Source: AP-16 sp046727735
GTDB taxonomy: Bacteria; Pseudomonadota; Alphaproteobacteria; Rhizobiales; Xanthobacteraceae
NCBI GenBank assembly: GCA_046727735.1
Contig: JBKPDF010000025.1
Span: 1 to 64,000 of the forward strand
Direction: 5' to 3'
Length of the DNA stretch: 64,000 bases
In this document: piece by piece, positions 43,837-51,354 of the stretch
How the letters are laid out: each line of letters opens with the position of its first letter
Numbering within the stretch: the stretch's first letter is position 1
Notes under the pieces: model-generated
Database searches by the model: none
Told to the model about the DNA's origin: nothing
Seen by the model: only the letters and a program-made list of their open reading frames with translations
Program-made: the position numbers and the translations under genes

Positions 43837-44613
43837 CTAGCGGGAATTGAACATCGGCTGGAATGGACTTGCGGCAGTTCGAGAGTTGAACGTCGGCTGG
43901 AACGGACTGGCCGCAGCACGCGAGCCGAACATCGGCGGGAACGAACTCACGGCATTGCCGGAATAGGCCGGCCGCCGCACGACGCGCCGCGCCGGCTTGT
44001 GAGCGACGCGTTTGGCGGCATGGCGCGGTTTCGAGCGAGGCGCCGGTGCAGCTTCATGCTTGCTCGATGTCGGCGCCGGCGCGGCGGCATCGACGCTGGC
44101 CATGACGGCAGGTTCCGCCGCCGGCTCGGCGGCCGAGCCGGCCATGACGAGGGCCGGCGGAGCGACGGGCGCCTCTGCGGTCGCCGATTGCGCCATTCGA
44201 TCCGCGACCTCTCCGTTCGCCGCGGCGGTTTCGTGTCCCTCGGTGTCCGCCGCAGAACGTTGCCGAAGGCTCACATCATCCGCGCTTTGCGCATTTTCCG
44301 CTGAATCAGAGCTCGCAACGACCGGCGGCATCAAGACAACAGGAAGGCGCGGGTCGGCGACGCCAGCCGCCATCCACAGCTGCGCGTTCGACCCGAAAGG
44401 CGCAGCGGAACTCCATTGGCTCGCCAGAACGTGGCCATGGGCAATTCTCAACACCGCAGCGAGACCGAATGCAGCGAGGCCGAGCCCGACTGCGAGCATG
44501 GCCGCCACAATCAACATGACCATCACGAGACGCCGCGGCGTCGCTCCGACCGGCGAGCCACGGGGCCGGAAGTCCACGGATGGCGCCCCGCCGGGCAGCC
44601 GCAATCGGATCAC
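43837..44613 (-). CDS. Membrane-anchored Ala/Pro-rich protein with C-terminal repeats
   Basis: A 258-residue protein of unknown function, start placed at GTG 44613. One transmembrane helix (VMVMLIVAAMLAVGLGLAAFGLAAV) shortened here to its core near residues 30-55. The rest is a low-complexity Ala/Pro/Ser-rich part, a basic stretch (KPRHAAKRVAHKPARRVVRRP) and three near-repeats of the type SRTAASPFQPMFN at the end. The topology suggests a cell-envelope protein with an exposed tail. Confidence 0.55.
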   Translation of the reverse strand: MIRLRLPGGAPSVDFRPRGSPVGATPRRLVMVMLIVAAMLAVGLGLAAFGLAAVLRIAHGHVLASQWSSAAPFGSNAQLWMAAGVADPRLPVVLMPPVVASSDSAENAQSADDVSLRQRSAADTEGHETAAANGEVADRMAQSATAEAPVAPPALVMAGSAAEPAAEPAVMASVDAAAPAPTSSKHEAAPAPRSKPRHAAKRVAHKPARRVVRRPAYSGNAVSSFPPMFGSRAAASPFQPTFNSRTAASPFQPMFNSR

Positions 44614-44773
44614 GCAGGGCCTCCTTCGCCGATCATCCGGCGCGGATGGCGGCCGCTCGCGCGCGCAACGCTGCGCCAAGCCGCGAATCAGCGCGGATTC
44701 GACGATGCCATGGCACGCATCGAAATCAAGCAGCGGATCACCTACGAGCCTCACCCGCTGCGAGCGGTGCTGG

Positions 44774-44799
44774 GGAACTTCTCGGGTGCATGGGACGTT
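44774..44799 (+). promoter_or_regulatory. EcfG-type promoter for basic protein gene
   Basis: GGAAC, 17 bases, then CGTT: a full match to the EcfG consensus. It lies 31 bases before the ATG at 44830, with a GGAG ribosome site in between, and supports that start. Confidence 0.65.
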
Positions 44800-44829
44800 G
44801 GTTTGCGTTCACATTTTCGGAGTGCCGCC

Positions 44830-45057
44830 ATGGCTCCAACGAAACGTTCGCGTCGCAAACGGGCTTCTTCCTCGGTCGGCCGGACGGTCGAAAACAGAAT
44901 GCTCGAGCTGAAGAAGTCGCTGGAGTCGCTTCGCCGCATCCTCGAAGGCTATTTGCCGTCCGGGAGGCGCAGGCGTGCGCAGACGAGCGCGCGGCGCAGC
45001 GCAACTCGCCGATCCAAGGCAGCACGCCGCACCAGGCGCACTCGGCGCGCGACTTGA
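44830..45057 (+). CDS. Small highly basic protein
   Basis: A 75-residue protein beginning MAPTKRSRRKRASSSVGRTV, with a short helix NRMLELKKSLESLRRILEGY and then a tail almost wholly Arg, Lys, Ala, Ser and Thr. Composition suggests a nucleic-acid-binding, histone-like protein. The frame is open further upstream (ATG 44710), but the EcfG-type promoter and ribosome site favour 44830. I do not recognise the family. Possible role in DNA protection under stress (inference). Confidence 0.6.
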   Translation: MAPTKRSRRKRASSSVGRTVENRMLELKKSLESLRRILEGYLPSGRRRRAQTSARRSATRRSKAARRTRRTRRAT

Positions 45058-45261
45058 TGGACGAGCGCTTTCGCCCGGCGGGCTGAGGCGCAGAGGCCGA
45101 AGCACGAGCGGTAAAGTGTTTTGACCTCGCCGGATGCGCCTGTGTTCAAAACGGGACAGACCGGCGCGTTGGCTGGTCGCCGTGTGCGGTTCACGCCGTT
45201 TGCGCGCACAAGCCGTCTGCGATAAAGCTGCAACCCCTCGCGAGCGACTTCTGCCCACAGC

Positions 45262-45687
45262 ATGTCTCCCATCGCCGGTTCACAATCCCAGGATCCGAGC
45301 CGCCCGAGGATCTTGATCGTCGAGGACGACTACCTCGTCGCGCTGCAATTCGAGAATGCTTTGACGGAAGCCGGCTACGATGTCGTCGACATCGCGTCCA
45401 CGGCGGACGAAGCGGTTCAGCTCGTCCCCGATCACCATCCCGAGCTGGTGCTGATGGACGTGCGGCTCGCCGGTCCGCGCGACGGCATTCAGGCCGCGGC
45501 CGAAATTCTCGACCGGTTCGGAATCCGCAGCATCTTCGTCTCGGCCTTCTCCGATCCCACGACGCGCGCCCGCGCGGATCAGACCAAGCCGATCGCCTGG
45601 CTCGCAAAGCCGGTCGCTGCTCAAAAACTGGTGACGACGGTGAAGGCGGCCTTACGCGAGAAGCCGGGCGGCTCCGAGGCACGCTAG
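45262..45687 (+). CDS. Single-domain response regulator
   Basis: A 141-residue receiver domain. An N-terminal tail (MSPIAGSQSQDPSRP) is followed by ILIVEDDYLVALQFENAL, phospho-acceptor Asp in ELVLMDVRLAG and lysine in WLAKPVAAQKL. No output domain. The VRLAGPRDGIQAA form resembles the receiver part of stress-response regulators such as PhyR, but the sigma-like domain is lacking. No kinase gene is adjacent. Confidence 0.85.
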   Translation: MSPIAGSQSQDPSRPRILIVEDDYLVALQFENALTEAGYDVVDIASTADEAVQLVPDHHPELVLMDVRLAGPRDGIQAAAEILDRFGIRSIFVSAFSDPTTRARADQTKPIAWLAKPVAAQKLVTTVKAALREKPGGSEAR

Positions 45688-45727
45688 CCGCGTAACCGGT
45701 CGCAGCGGATCGCAGGGGAACAGCCCG

Positions 45728-46912
45728 CTATTGCCGCAGCCGCGATCTTCCCGACGCCAGGTCGAGCGCGAGCGCGAGCACCAGCGCGCCTGCGGCGATC
45801 GCGAACAACATCCGATAATCGTCGGTTCGGCCGAACAGGTACGAATAGCCGTAGCCGGCCGCCGCCTGCGCGAGCGCCCAGGCCGTCGTGGCGTGGCTCC
45901 ACGCCCGGCTTTGGGTGGCGCCGTCCCGCGTCAATTCGTGAATTCTGCCGAGAACGAGCGTACTGACGCCCGGCACGAAGGCGCCGGTCACCGCGGTCGA
46001 GAGCAGGATCAAGCCCGGTGCAGTGGTGAAGACGGGCAAGGCGACCGCGGCGATCTGCGCTGCGAGAGCAAACCGCAGCGCCGCGCGGAAACCGATCCGA
46101 TCCGCGAAATGTCCGGCCAGAAGCGGTCCGAACAACGCCGCTATTCCGAACACGACCCAATCGAACGCGCCCGCGGCCAAACCTTGCCCGAGGCCGCGGG
46201 CAACGTAGTCGACGAGAAACAGCATATGGGGAACCAGTCCGAATGCGTTGAGCCCGTACTCCGCCAAAAGCACGACAATCGCTCCGCCGAGCGCGGCGCG
46301 CGGAGGGTGCGCGGCGCGGAACGCCGCGTCGTCCTGCGGCCAGCCGCTCCACGCGAGCAGCGTGAGCAGCAGCGAAATTGCGCCGAGACCGCGCCAAGTG
46401 CCTGCGAGCCCGCCCCATTCGATCAGTGCGGGAACGAGAGTGCCCGATGCCGCGATCCCCAGTCCCACTCCGGTGAAGATCATGCCGCCCACCAGGCCGC
46501 GACGGTGCGGCGGGGTCGCGGACACCACGATCGGCGCGCCGATCACCATCAGGACGCCGCCCGCGCAACCTGCCGCGAACCGCCAAAGAAAGAACCAGCC
46601 GAAGCCCAACTGCCGCTCTGCACAGGCGACCAGGCTTACGGCGGTGAGGAGCATCATCCCGCGCAGCATCGGGACAGGCCGGACGTAACGGGTAATGGCG
46701 CGCCCCGAGACGGCCCCGACGAGATATCCGGCGAGATTTGCGGCGCCGAGATAGGCGGCGGCACTGGGCGAGAACCAGTGCTCCGAGATCAACGCGGGCA
46801 GCAGGGGCGTATACGCGAACCGGCCCAGACCATTGCCCACCAGCACTGCGCTGAACCCCGCGACAACGGCATGGAGCAGCCAAGCGGATGATGACGATGC
46901 AGACGGGCTCAT
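45728..46912 (-). CDS. YbfB/YjiJ-family MFS transporter
   Basis: A 394-residue transporter with about 12 hydrophobic helices. The first region VVAGFSAVLVGNGLGRFAYTPLLPALI and the following AAYLGAANLAGYLVGAVSGR are typical of the YbfB/YjiJ MFS branch. Substrate unknown; efflux is the usual assumption for the family. Confidence 0.85.
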   Translation of the reverse strand: MSPSASSSSAWLLHAVVAGFSAVLVGNGLGRFAYTPLLPALISEHWFSPSAAAYLGAANLAGYLVGAVSGRAITRYVRPVPMLRGMMLLTAVSLVACAERQLGFGWFFLWRFAAGCAGGVLMVIGAPIVVSATPPHRRGLVGGMIFTGVGLGIAASGTLVPALIEWGGLAGTWRGLGAISLLLTLLAWSGWPQDDAAFRAAHPPRAALGGAIVVLLAEYGLNAFGLVPHMLFLVDYVARGLGQGLAAGAFDWVVFGIAALFGPLLAGHFADRIGFRAALRFALAAQIAAVALPVFTTAPGLILLSTAVTGAFVPGVSTLVLGRIHELTRDGATQSRAWSHATTAWALAQAAAGYGYSYLFGRTDDYRMLFAIAAGALVLALALDLASGRSRLRQ

Positions 46913-47174
46913 CGGGCCGGGACTAGTCGGGCGGAGCGGGAAGCGGAATGCAAATAGCCCTGATCGAACTATTATTGAAGCGTGAACATTTGCGAACGTG
47001 CCGCCTAAGCCTTTGCAAACGCTTTATGTAGTTATTTGAGACATTCGAGACAGACGAGAACGCGGCCGATTATCGGGACCGCCTCCGCTTCAACCTCACA
47101 AGCTCTGATGTCATGGAAAGTTTTTTTGTCGTGTTTTGTTGCAAGTTCTTTCTGGGAATAAACACGACGGGTAC

Positions 47175-47190
47175 TGTCCTATTTAGGACA
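47175..47190. repeat. Perfect 7-bp dyad
   Basis: TGTCCTA, two bases, TAGGACA. A possible operator or small hairpin; too far (about 400 bases) from the next gene to assign to it. Confidence 0.45.
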
Positions 47191-47314
47191 CCCGCGGGGG
47201 GAAACCCGTTGGCTAGGTCGTGTACTCATAAATCGGATCAGACGCGTTCGGTGTCCGCTATGTCTCTCTGATAGCGGCGCGAAAGCGGTCATCGCCGGGG
47301 GTCCGAGTCGTGCC

Positions 47315-47462
47315 GATACTGTTGCAAAAAGATTTTGGGCCCCCAAACCAGCAATATTGATTCAAGATCAAGCGGCTAAGCGCAATGTTGATTCAAAAAT
47401 TCGCTCGCCCCGATTCGATTGTTGCGGCCAGGATGCACCCCGCCGACTTTTGCAACAATATC
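47315..47462. mobile_element. MITE-like element, copy 2
   Basis: A 148-base copy of the element at 26219-26367, with the same GATACTGTTGCAAAA left end and TTTTGCAACAATATC right end. By eye about eight differences, including a one-base deletion in a C run. No coding capacity. It lies 130 bases upstream of the intact TrpX-like binding protein gene. Confidence 0.78.
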
Positions 47463-47592
47463 TGCCACAAGCCGACCATGGCTCGCCCGTTTCGCTCTCA
47501 GAGAGATCAGCTTCGCGCCAAGCATGAAAACCGGCCCGGAGTGTGTTATCCTGAACATCTCCTGATCCGCTAGGCACCGACGAGGTGGTCAA

Positions 47593-48567
47593 ATGCGGCG
47601 GCGGGAATTCTTAGGGCTTCTCGGAAGCGCGGCGATCGCTTGGCCGGTTGCGGCACAGCAGCCCTCCGCGAAAATGCCCTGGATCGGCTACCTTACGGAA
47701 CGGGTCAGTCCCGGCGAATTCGACGAACCCTTCCTTCGTGGCCTTCACGAGCTCGGCTATGTGGAGGGCCGTACGATCGCCATCGAATATCGCTGGGCCG
47801 AAGGAAAGGCCGAACGCCTTCCGGCTCTTGCGGCGGAGCTGGTCGCGCTCAAGGTCGACGTCATTGTGACGGGCGGGACGCCCGCCATAAAGGCCGCCAA
47901 GGAGGCCACGACGACGATCCCAATTGTGATGGCGAGTAGTCCGAATGCCGTCGGGGATGGGCTCGTCGCGAGCCTCGCCCATCCGGGCGGGAACGTCACA
48001 GGGCAGTCCGTGTATGCCCCCGAGCTCACCCGGAAACGGTTTGAGCTGCGTAAAGAGGCCGTGCCGGGCCTATCCCGCGTGGCCGCTTTGTGGAATGCGC
48101 GCAATCTCGCCAATCGCGGCCAGCTGCAAGAGGCAGAAACGGCCGGACGTGCCCTTGGTATTGCAATCGAGTCCCTTGGTGTTCACCTCCCGGAGGATCT
48201 TGAAGAGGGCGCGGCGCGCGTTGCGCAAGCGGGTGCGGGCGCCATTCTGACGCTATCTGATAGCGCGACGATCAGCTATCGCTCGCAGATTGCGGCAGCT
48301 GCGCTTCTGAACCGGCTCCCGACGATGTTCTCGAACAAAGCCTATCTCGGAGGGGGCGGGCTGATGAGCTACGGCCCGGACATCACCGAGATCTACCGTC
48401 ATGCTGCGGCCCACGTGGACAAAATCCTGAAGGGGGCCAGGCCAGCGGACCTTCCAGTCGAGCAGCCCACCAAATTCGAGCTGGTGGTCAACTTGAAGAC
48501 CGCGAAGGCGATTGGGCTGACTATCCCCGAGTCGTTCCTGCTCCGCGCGGATGAGGTGATTGAATAG
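47593..48567 (+). CDS. TrpX-like ABC substrate-binding protein (orphan)
   Basis: A 324-residue solute-binding protein of the DUF534/TrpX type, with signal RRREFLGLLGSAAIAWPVAAQQ (twin-arginine-like). Family blocks include GYVEGRTIAIEYRWAEGK, IVMASSPNAVGDGLVASLAHPGGNVTG and the end LPVEQPTKFELVVNLKTAKAIGL. No permease or ATPase gene is beside it, so it is an orphan. Such orphans are numerous in Bradyrhizobium relatives. Two broken copies of its 3' end are in this window (25675, 32022), and a MITE copy precedes it. Confidence 0.88.
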   Translation: MRRREFLGLLGSAAIAWPVAAQQPSAKMPWIGYLTERVSPGEFDEPFLRGLHELGYVEGRTIAIEYRWAEGKAERLPALAAELVALKVDVIVTGGTPAIKAAKEATTTIPIVMASSPNAVGDGLVASLAHPGGNVTGQSVYAPELTRKRFELRKEAVPGLSRVAALWNARNLANRGQLQEAETAGRALGIAIESLGVHLPEDLEEGAARVAQAGAGAILTLSDSATISYRSQIAAAALLNRLPTMFSNKAYLGGGGLMSYGPDITEIYRHAAAHVDKILKGARPADLPVEQPTKFELVVNLKTAKAIGLTIPESFLLRADEVIE

Positions 48568-48986
48568 GCTGTCCGACGACCGGCTAGGTCGTGGTTGGAC
48601 CGCTTTTCTCCCAAAAAAATCAACGCCGCGCCGCGCAAACGATAGCCCTGATCGAGCCCATCGCAAACTCGACCAGGGCTATTACCGGGCTGCGTCAGGA
48701 CAGAGGGGGAAGGAAACCTACCCGGCGCACGACAACGCTCCAGTCTCAGCGATGTTCCGGAATCGTTTTCCGTCCACTGCCGTTGCTGGCCTTTCGCACC
48801 GGCAACTGCGCACCCCGGGTTCGGGATTGGCCTCGAAGCGCGCAGTCGCCGCAGCAATTTCCTTCATGCGCCGCGCACGATTGTCGCGACTTCCAAAGCG
48901 TACTGCGATTTCAATCCATAGCGCGGCACGTAAAAAGACAGCCCCGCCTTGCGGCGGGGCCAGGGAAGTGCTTCGCGCCTGTGGCG
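48568..48986. other. 419-base intergenic region
   Basis: No gene supported. It holds the transcription terminator of the minus-strand gene at 48932-48961. The remainder shows no repeat family seen elsewhere in the window. Confidence 0.45.
48932..48961 (-). terminator. Rho-independent terminator of DUF1236 gene
   Basis: On the minus strand a GCCCCGCC / GGCGGGGC stem with a GCAA tetraloop is followed by TGTCTTTTTAC, 25 bases after the stop of the gene at 48987. Confidence 0.8.
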
Positions 48987-49838
48987 TTAGGCCGGAATGA
49001 TCGCCACGATCTCGAAGGTCACCGGATCCACGATCACGAGCTCATCCTCGTAATAGAAGAACCGGTAGCCGCGATATTGCGGCACGATCGTCACGAATTC
49101 CGAAGGCAGCACGAACAGGTGGAAATGCCTCGGGATGTGCACGCCGGGGCGAAGATCGAAATCCACCCTGCTCACCCGGAACCGGTCGAAGCGAGCCCGA
49201 TCGCGCACGAACACGTCGTGCATTCGCGTCCGCTGATCCGAGCTCAGCTCCACGCTACGCCCGGTATGCTCGCGAGCGAATCCAGGGCCCCGGTCGGTCT
49301 TGGTCGTTCCGAAGCGTTCCGAACGCTCACCACGACCGAACCGCTCGGTTTCGCTGCGGGTCGTACCGAGGCGCTCGTTACGCTCGCCGCGGCCGATCCG
49401 CTCGCCGCTCTCGCCGCGATTCGTGCCTAGCCGCTCGTTGCGCTCGCCGCGACCCAGCTGCTTGCCGGTTTCGCCGCGTTGCTCGCCCAGCTGCTTGCCG
49501 CGCTCGCCGCGCTGCTCGCCGAGCTGCTTGCCGCGCTCGCCGCGCTGCTCGCCCAGCTGCTTGCCGCGCTCGCCACGCTCTTCCCCGAGCGCCTGACCGC
49601 GTTGCTCATGCGTTCCACCGAGCTGGCCGCCGCCACGGCTTTGCGTACTCATCCCTTCGCTACGGCCGCCGCCACCACCCTGGTGGCGCTCCATGCTGCC
49701 GCTGCTGCCGCTCATGCCGGCGCCGCCACCCGTTCCGCCACCGCCCCCGGGGTTTTGCGCGGACGCGATGGTCATACCGGTGGCGAGGGCTGCCGCCGCA
49801 GTCGTCACCAAAAACGCGTTCCTCAGCGTTCTCCTCAT
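48987..49838 (-). CDS. DUF1236 secreted protein with tandem repeats
   Basis: A 283-residue protein with a signal peptide (FLVTTAAAALATGMTIASAQ). A Gly-rich linker (GGGGGTGGGAGMSG) is followed by a run of charged repeats of the type GERGKQLGEQR (about residues 85-135) and RGERNERLGT (about 135-180). The C-terminal DUF1236-like domain ends ELVIVDPVTFEIVAIIPA. Probably periplasmic or surface-located; the repeats resemble disordered, hydrophilic stress proteins. An EcfG-like promoter (AGAAC-N17-CGTT) is upstream. Confidence 0.8.
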   Translation of the reverse strand: MRRTLRNAFLVTTAAAALATGMTIASAQNPGGGGGTGGGAGMSGSSGSMERHQGGGGGRSEGMSTQSRGGGQLGGTHEQRGQALGEERGERGKQLGEQRGERGKQLGEQRGERGKQLGEQRGETGKQLGRGERNERLGTNRGESGERIGRGERNERLGTTRSETERFGRGERSERFGTTKTDRGPGFAREHTGRSVELSSDQRTRMHDVFVRDRARFDRFRVSRVDFDLRPGVHIPRHFHLFVLPSEFVTIVPQYRGYRFFYYEDELVIVDPVTFEIVAIIPA

Positions 49839-49881
49839 CGGAAAGTCTCCTTGCTGAACTCCCCAGTGCTGACCCTCTGCT

Positions 49882-49907
49882 AACGCGCAGCACGCCAGCA
49901 AGGTTCT
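49882..49907 (-). promoter_or_regulatory. Possible EcfG-type promoter for DUF1236 gene
   Basis: On the minus strand AGAAC, 17 bases, then CGTT. One mismatch in the -35. Predicted leader about 40 bases. Confidence 0.45.
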
Positions 49908-50000
49908 AATTGGAATCTCGCGATCTCAGCGGATTTCACCGGAATTCGCCGGCAAATCCGCCGAAACTCGCCAAACGCGCCGAAAAAAGCCCAAACGCGC

Positions 50001-50156
50001 TTAAAGTCGTCCGAGCAGCGCAAGGATGATGATGATGATCAGGATCAGCCCCAGAATTCCGCCCGGCCCGTAGCCCCACCCGGAGCTGTACGGCCAAGTC
50101 GGCAACGCGCCGATCAGCAGAAGAATGAGGATGATGATCAGAATGGTCGAGAGCAT
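50001..50156 (-). CDS. DUF3309 small membrane protein
   Basis: A 51-residue protein from ATG 50156. It has two hydrophobic helices (STILIIILILLLIGALPTWP and GILGLILIIIIILALLGRL) joined by YSSGWGYGPG. This is the exact architecture of DUF3309 proteins, which are common and often stress-induced in alphaproteobacteria. A GGAGG ribosome site lies 5 bases before the ATG, and an EcfG-type promoter just upstream. Confidence 0.85.
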   Translation of the reverse strand: MLSTILIIILILLLIGALPTWPYSSGWGYGPGGILGLILIIIIILALLGRL

Positions 50157-50174
50157 GTTGGCCTCCAAGGCCAG

Positions 50175-50426
50175 TCAACGCAAAATATTACCTCCGGTTC
50201 CCGGCGTGCTGGTGAGCCACGCTCGCTGTTGCGGCGCCGGCAAACAGCCCGGTTTCGGTGCAAAGCTGCATGCGGCCGGCGCGGCCTCTAGAGGGCGCTC
50301 GCCCGGATCGGGCGGCGGATCGCCGGCGGGATCCGCGCTCGGCTCGTCGGGATCGCGCCGAGGTTTGGGCGCAGGCTCCGGCGGTTCGATGCGCGGCCTA
50401 TTCGGAGCCTTCGGGTTCGCGTTCAT
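50175..50426 (-). CDS. Small proline-rich hypothetical protein
   Basis: An 83-residue frame starting MNANPKAPNRPRIEPPEPAP, rich in Pro, Asp and Arg, of a type (short PPEP/DP-repeat proteins) seen in Rhizobiales. Its last codons overlap the DUF3309 promoter, and the C-terminal 35 residues look unlike the rest, so the true end may be earlier and lost by an indel. Confidence 0.4.
   Translation of the reverse strand: MNANPKAPNRPRIEPPEPAPKPRRDPDEPSADPAGDPPPDPGERPLEAAPAACSFAPKPGCLPAPQQRAWLTSTPGTGGNILR
50177..50201 (-). promoter_or_regulatory. EcfG-type promoter for DUF3309 gene
   Basis: On the minus strand GGAAC, 16 bases, then CGTT: an exact match to the EcfG consensus. Predicted start of transcription about 14 bases before the ATG, just upstream of the GGAGG ribosome site. 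Confidence 0.7.
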
Positions 50427-50563
50427 GCTCGCTGCATTTCCAATTCTCTTGGCATTGGATTGTTTCTCATTTCCGAGGCGCCCGTCGCACGGCGGAATCT
50501 GCGGAACGCTGCAGAACAAGCCCGTAGAGAAGAACGCGCGTAGAAGTCCGGCATTTCGCCGCA

Positions 50564-50590
50564 GGAACTCCGGGGCAGCGATCAGGTTTC
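50564..50590 (+). promoter_or_regulatory. EcfG-type promoter for csbD-type gene
   Basis: GGAAC, 16 bases, then GGTTTC. Same -10 variant as upstream of the DUF892 gene. It lies about 30 bases before the CsbD start codon. Confidence 0.6.
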
Positions 50591-50619
50591 TCGATCATCA
50601 GTGAAAGAACGGAGCAATG

Positions 50620-50793
50620 ATGGACAAGGATCGTGTCAAAGGTGCTGCCGAACAGGCAAAAGGCAAGGTGAAAGAGCAGGCCGGCAAGCTGACCGGCGAC
50701 ACCAAGCTCGAGTCGGAAGGCAAGGTCGATAAAACCGCGGGCAGAATCCGCAACACGGTCGGCGGGATGAAGGACTCTCTGCGCGACCGCTGA
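50620..50793 (+). CDS. CsbD-family general stress protein
   Basis: A 57-residue hydrophilic protein, MDKDRVKGAAEQAKGKVKEQ at the start and KVDKTAGRIRNTVGGMKDSL near the end, the CsbD-like pattern. Two adjacent ATGs exist (50617 and 50620); the second is better spaced from the GGAG site. CsbD proteins are typical general-stress products. A hairpin follows at 50816. Too short for many gene finders. Confidence 0.88.
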   Translation: MDKDRVKGAAEQAKGKVKEQAGKLTGDTKLESEGKVDKTAGRIRNTVGGMKDSLRDR

Positions 50794-50815
50794 CGTTGGC
50801 GCTGACGTGCATTCG

Positions 50816-50846
50816 AGGGCCGGCTCGACATCCTCGGGCCGGCCCT
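50816..50846. terminator. Hairpin between convergent genes
   Basis: AGGGCCGGC and GCCGGCCCT arms separated by 13 bases lie 23 bases after the CsbD stop and just before the convergent gene's stop. Probably a terminator; the U-tract is weak. Confidence 0.55.
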
Positions 50847-50851
50847 TCGAT

Positions 50852-51085
50852 TCAGGAGCGCTCGGCGCCCGGGACAATGCTGAGCTGCGCTTCGGTGAGC
50901 AGCCCCGCGAGCCCGTCCGCGATCGATTTGCGCAATTCTTCATCGGGGGCGTCGCACGCACGCCATACCGCTACTCTCGGCTCGCCGCCCGGACGTTCCC
51001 AAGCAAGATTGTACCGAATGATGAGCCCCGCGGCCTTCATCGCCTCCAATCCATCGACAATCCCGCTGTGTCTCGTCCTCTCCAT
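50852..51085 (-). CDS. Small hypothetical protein
   Basis: A 77-residue frame, MERTRHSGIVDGLEAMKAAG at the start, with a strand-like IIRYNLAWERPGGEPRVAVW and a helix ELRKSIADGLAGLLTEAQLS. The composition looks protein-like and the hairpin at its 3' end fits a gene end, but I know no family. Function unknown. Confidence 0.55.
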   Translation of the reverse strand: MERTRHSGIVDGLEAMKAAGLIIRYNLAWERPGGEPRVAVWRACDAPDEELRKSIADGLAGLLTEAQLSIVPGAERS

Positions 51086-51354
51086 GGTGTCCCTCCAATT
51101 CGCCGCTGCGCCACGGCGTCCGAGAGAAAATCAACACCTTTGCCGGAAGTTCCGAAACAGATTTCCGCGGCATGCTGTGAGCGAGCTCACACGCGATGCT
51201 TCGTCTGTGGTGCCAATCTACGTTGACGGCGACACCGGCAATTTCCTCCCTTGCACGGTCGTCGCGCGTCTGGCCCCGGTGCTTCCGAGCGCGCCGGGGT
51301 TCTTTTTGCGCGCCGGTCTTTTTGCACGCGCAGACGCGAGCGATCCTTCGCGGC

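Larger units (their letters stand above)
46913..47592. other. 680-base gap with MITE copy and dyad
   Basis: No gene is supported. Bases 46930-47160 are less GC-rich than the surroundings. A perfect dyad lies at 47175-47190. Around 47219-47260 is a GTGTACTCATAAATC...GTGTCCGCTA stretch, the inverse of the one at 32310. The MITE-like copy is at 47315-47462. Confidence 0.6.

Noticed and set aside
49427..49636. Regularly spaced repeats that resemble a CRISPR array
   Set aside because: The period is codon-based and in frame with the DUF1236 protein; there are no unique spacers and no cas genes.
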